Positions 7,528-8,325 of a stretch of DNA of 8,325 bases are shown here, in pieces. The notes beneath the pieces are model-generated. The model did no database searches and had not been told where the DNA came from. It was given only the letters and a program-made list of their open reading frames with translations. A program made the position numbers and the translations under genes. How positions within the stretch are numbered: position 1 is the first letter of the stretch; each line of letters begins with the position of its first letter. The stretch lies in the NCBI GenBank assembly GCA_028276075.1, contig JAPYXA010000014.1, positions 1-8,325 on the forward strand, given 5' to 3'. The stretch comes from Minisyncoccota bacterium. GTDB lineage: Bacteria > Patescibacteriota > Minisyncoccia > UBA6257 > HR35.

Positions 7528-7695
7528 ATGCATAGGTCTAATAGAGGCGGATTTGGTCCTCGTAGAATGTTTAAGCCTCAAAATGGTGAAAAATGGATTT
7601 GTGCTAAATGTGGGGGCGAAATTGCTGAGCTTCCTTTTATTCCTTCTCCTGACAGGCCTGTTTATCACAGAGAATGTCTTCCGCCTAAAGCATAA
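7528..7695 (+). CDS. Small CxxC/HxxC zinc-binding protein (55 aa)
   Basis: This small gene encodes a basic, Gly/Arg-rich N-terminus (MHRSNRGGFGPRRMF) followed by a metal-binding module: Cys25-x2-Cys28, the segment ELPFIPSPDRPVYHRE, and His47-x2-Cys50. The pattern fits the short CxxC-x(17-18)-CxxC zinc-ribbon proteins that are common in Patescibacteria, usually with VPF-P-x-x-x-RPVYCxxC, but here the third ligand is His rather than Cys. The basic tail suggests nucleic-acid binding; that is inference. The start is ATG 7528, with only an AAGG 14 nt upstream resembling a ribosome-binding site. It lies between the structured terminator at 7408-7473 and a bidirectional terminator, so it is transcribed alone. 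Codon use matches its neighbours. Confidence 0.85.
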   Translation: MHRSNRGGFGPRRMFKPQNGEKWICAKCGGEIAELPFIPSPDRPVYHRECLPPKA

Positions 7696-7724
7696 AAGTT
7701 TCTCTTTTTATAATTAAAAAAAGA

Positions 7725-7757
7725 AAATACGCGGGGTTGACCCGCGTATTTATTTTA
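7725..7757 (+). terminator. Terminator between convergent genes, probably bidirectional
   Basis: A perfect 11-bp stem, AAATACGCGGG (7725-7735) with CCCGCGTATTT (7741-7751), closes a GTTGA loop. T-rich sequence follows on the right, and an A-rich run (7714-7727) on the left gives a U-tract for the opposite strand. It is placed between the + strand zinc-protein gene and the minus-strand gene ending at 7770, and can serve both. Confidence 0.9.
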
Positions 7758-7769
7758 TTTTTAAAACTT

Positions 7770-8325
7770 TTATTTAAAGAAAATTTTCTTTTTTATTCTA
7801 AGATCTATTCTTTGAGCTTGTATATTTTTTTGAATAAATATTTCAAGTTTTTTTAACTGTTCAACGATATCTTTATTTGGATCAAAAATGAATTCTCTAT
7901 CTTTTGTATCTATGACCGAGATGTCAAAATTGTGATATATTCTTATTTCTTTAAATAAAAATGGCTTCCAGTTTGAATACTCAAGAAACATTTCTAAGAA
8001 CTCCCTTATTTTAGGATGAATTAGAGAATTTTTTCTGATTTCTAAATAAGAATAAATAAGTGGTAATTTTTTTTGTGAATAGGTTTTACTTTCAATTATT
8101 TCTCCATAATTGTCAAGATAAAAACACTTCTTAGGATCGCAAATCTTAAAAATAAGATCCGAAGCTTTTATTTCAAAAATCAATCTATTGTTAAAGATAT
8201 CTTTTTTTATCTTAATCTTTTTTATTTGAGGATTTTGATTTGTAAGTTCTTTAGCTATAAGTATAGATTCATAAAGAGTCTTGTTTTTTGTTTCAAATTT
8301 AAAATAATTTTTATCACTATTCTCT
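7770..8325 (-). CDS. FtsQ-like cell division protein, C-terminal part (partial)
   Basis: The minus-strand frame is open from the TAA at 7770-7772 to the window edge, about 184 residues, so the internal TTG at 8181-8183 is not the real start and the N-terminus lies outside. Visible features fit the extracytoplasmic part of FtsQ/DivIB proteins. A KASDLIFKICDPKKCFYLDNYGEII segment (split here as KASDLIFKIC and CFYLDNYGEII) resembles the 'own-side-chain, C...C-F-D-x-x-G' strand after the POTRA domain. The end, FDPNKDIVEQLKKLE then QRIDLRIKKKIFFK, resembles the family's final Q-L-x-x-L...IDLR-x-x-x-K beta strand. FtsQ links FtsA/FtsK to FtsL/FtsB at the septum. The assignment rests on pattern memory only; another POTRA-like membrane protein is possible. 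It is convergent with the zinc-protein gene and shares its terminator. Confidence 0.6.
   Translation of the reverse strand, partial: ENSDKNYFKFETKNKTLYESILIAKELTNQNPQIKKIKIKKDIFNNRLIFEIKASDLIFKICDPKKCFYLDNYGEIIESKTYSQKKLPLIYSYLEIRKNSLIHPKIREFLEMFLEYSNWKPFLFKEIRIYHNFDISVIDTKDREFIFDPNKDIVEQLKKLEIFIQKNIQAQRIDLRIKKKIFFK

Overview
This 8.3-kb window is very AT-rich outside its RNA genes and reads as a chromosomal segment of an ultrasmall bacterium of the Candidate Phyla Radiation (Patescibacteria). A Microgenomates/OP11- or WWE3-like lineage is my low-confidence guess from the 16S signature positions. Supporting signs are a lone 16S rRNA gene with signature-position changes, prepilin-type surface proteins, tRNA genes without encoded CCA, and a small CxxC/HxxC zinc protein of a type common in that group. 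All complete genes end in TAA or TAG and I see no sign of UGA recoding.

Layout, left to right on the + strand: tRNA-Cys(GCA) at 10-81; a 604-aa prepilin-like protein carrying a seven-repeat, probably seven-bladed beta-propeller (169-1983); a short aspartyl-tRNA synthetase (2026-3447) and, directly behind it, a small membrane-anchored protein (3463-3942). A roughly 460-bp non-coding stretch follows with a canonical TTGACA/TATAAT promoter. It leads into a full 16S rRNA gene (about 4406-5930) enclosed by its own roughly 50-bp processing stem. Then come a single-domain CheY-like receiver (6032-6397), tRNA-Leu(UAA) (6440-6524), a membrane-anchored alpha/beta hydrolase (6622-7377), a structured RNA element ending in a terminator (about 7385-7474), and a 55-aa zinc-binding protein (7528-7695). 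A terminator at 7725-7757, probably bidirectional, separates it from a convergent minus-strand gene that runs off the right edge and looks like the C-terminal half of an FtsQ-like division protein.

The strongest theme is translation. The 16S 3' end keeps helix 45 and its GGAA loop but has lost the CCUCC anti-Shine-Dalgarno core. None of the protein genes has a convincing Shine-Dalgarno motif at normal spacing. Several have -10-like hexamers only 6-10 nt before the ATG, as expected for leaderless mRNAs. The same 16S has a substitution at the P-site wobble-contact position (E. coli C1400 is U here) and a compensated base-pair swap in the 530 pseudoknot. The aspartyl-tRNA synthetase lacks the GAD insertion usual in bacteria and carries a His associated with non-discriminating enzymes. 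The other item I would follow up is the structured RNA at 7385-7474, which has two mutually exclusive hairpins, its own putative extended -10 promoter and a U-tract, and matches no RNA family I recognise.
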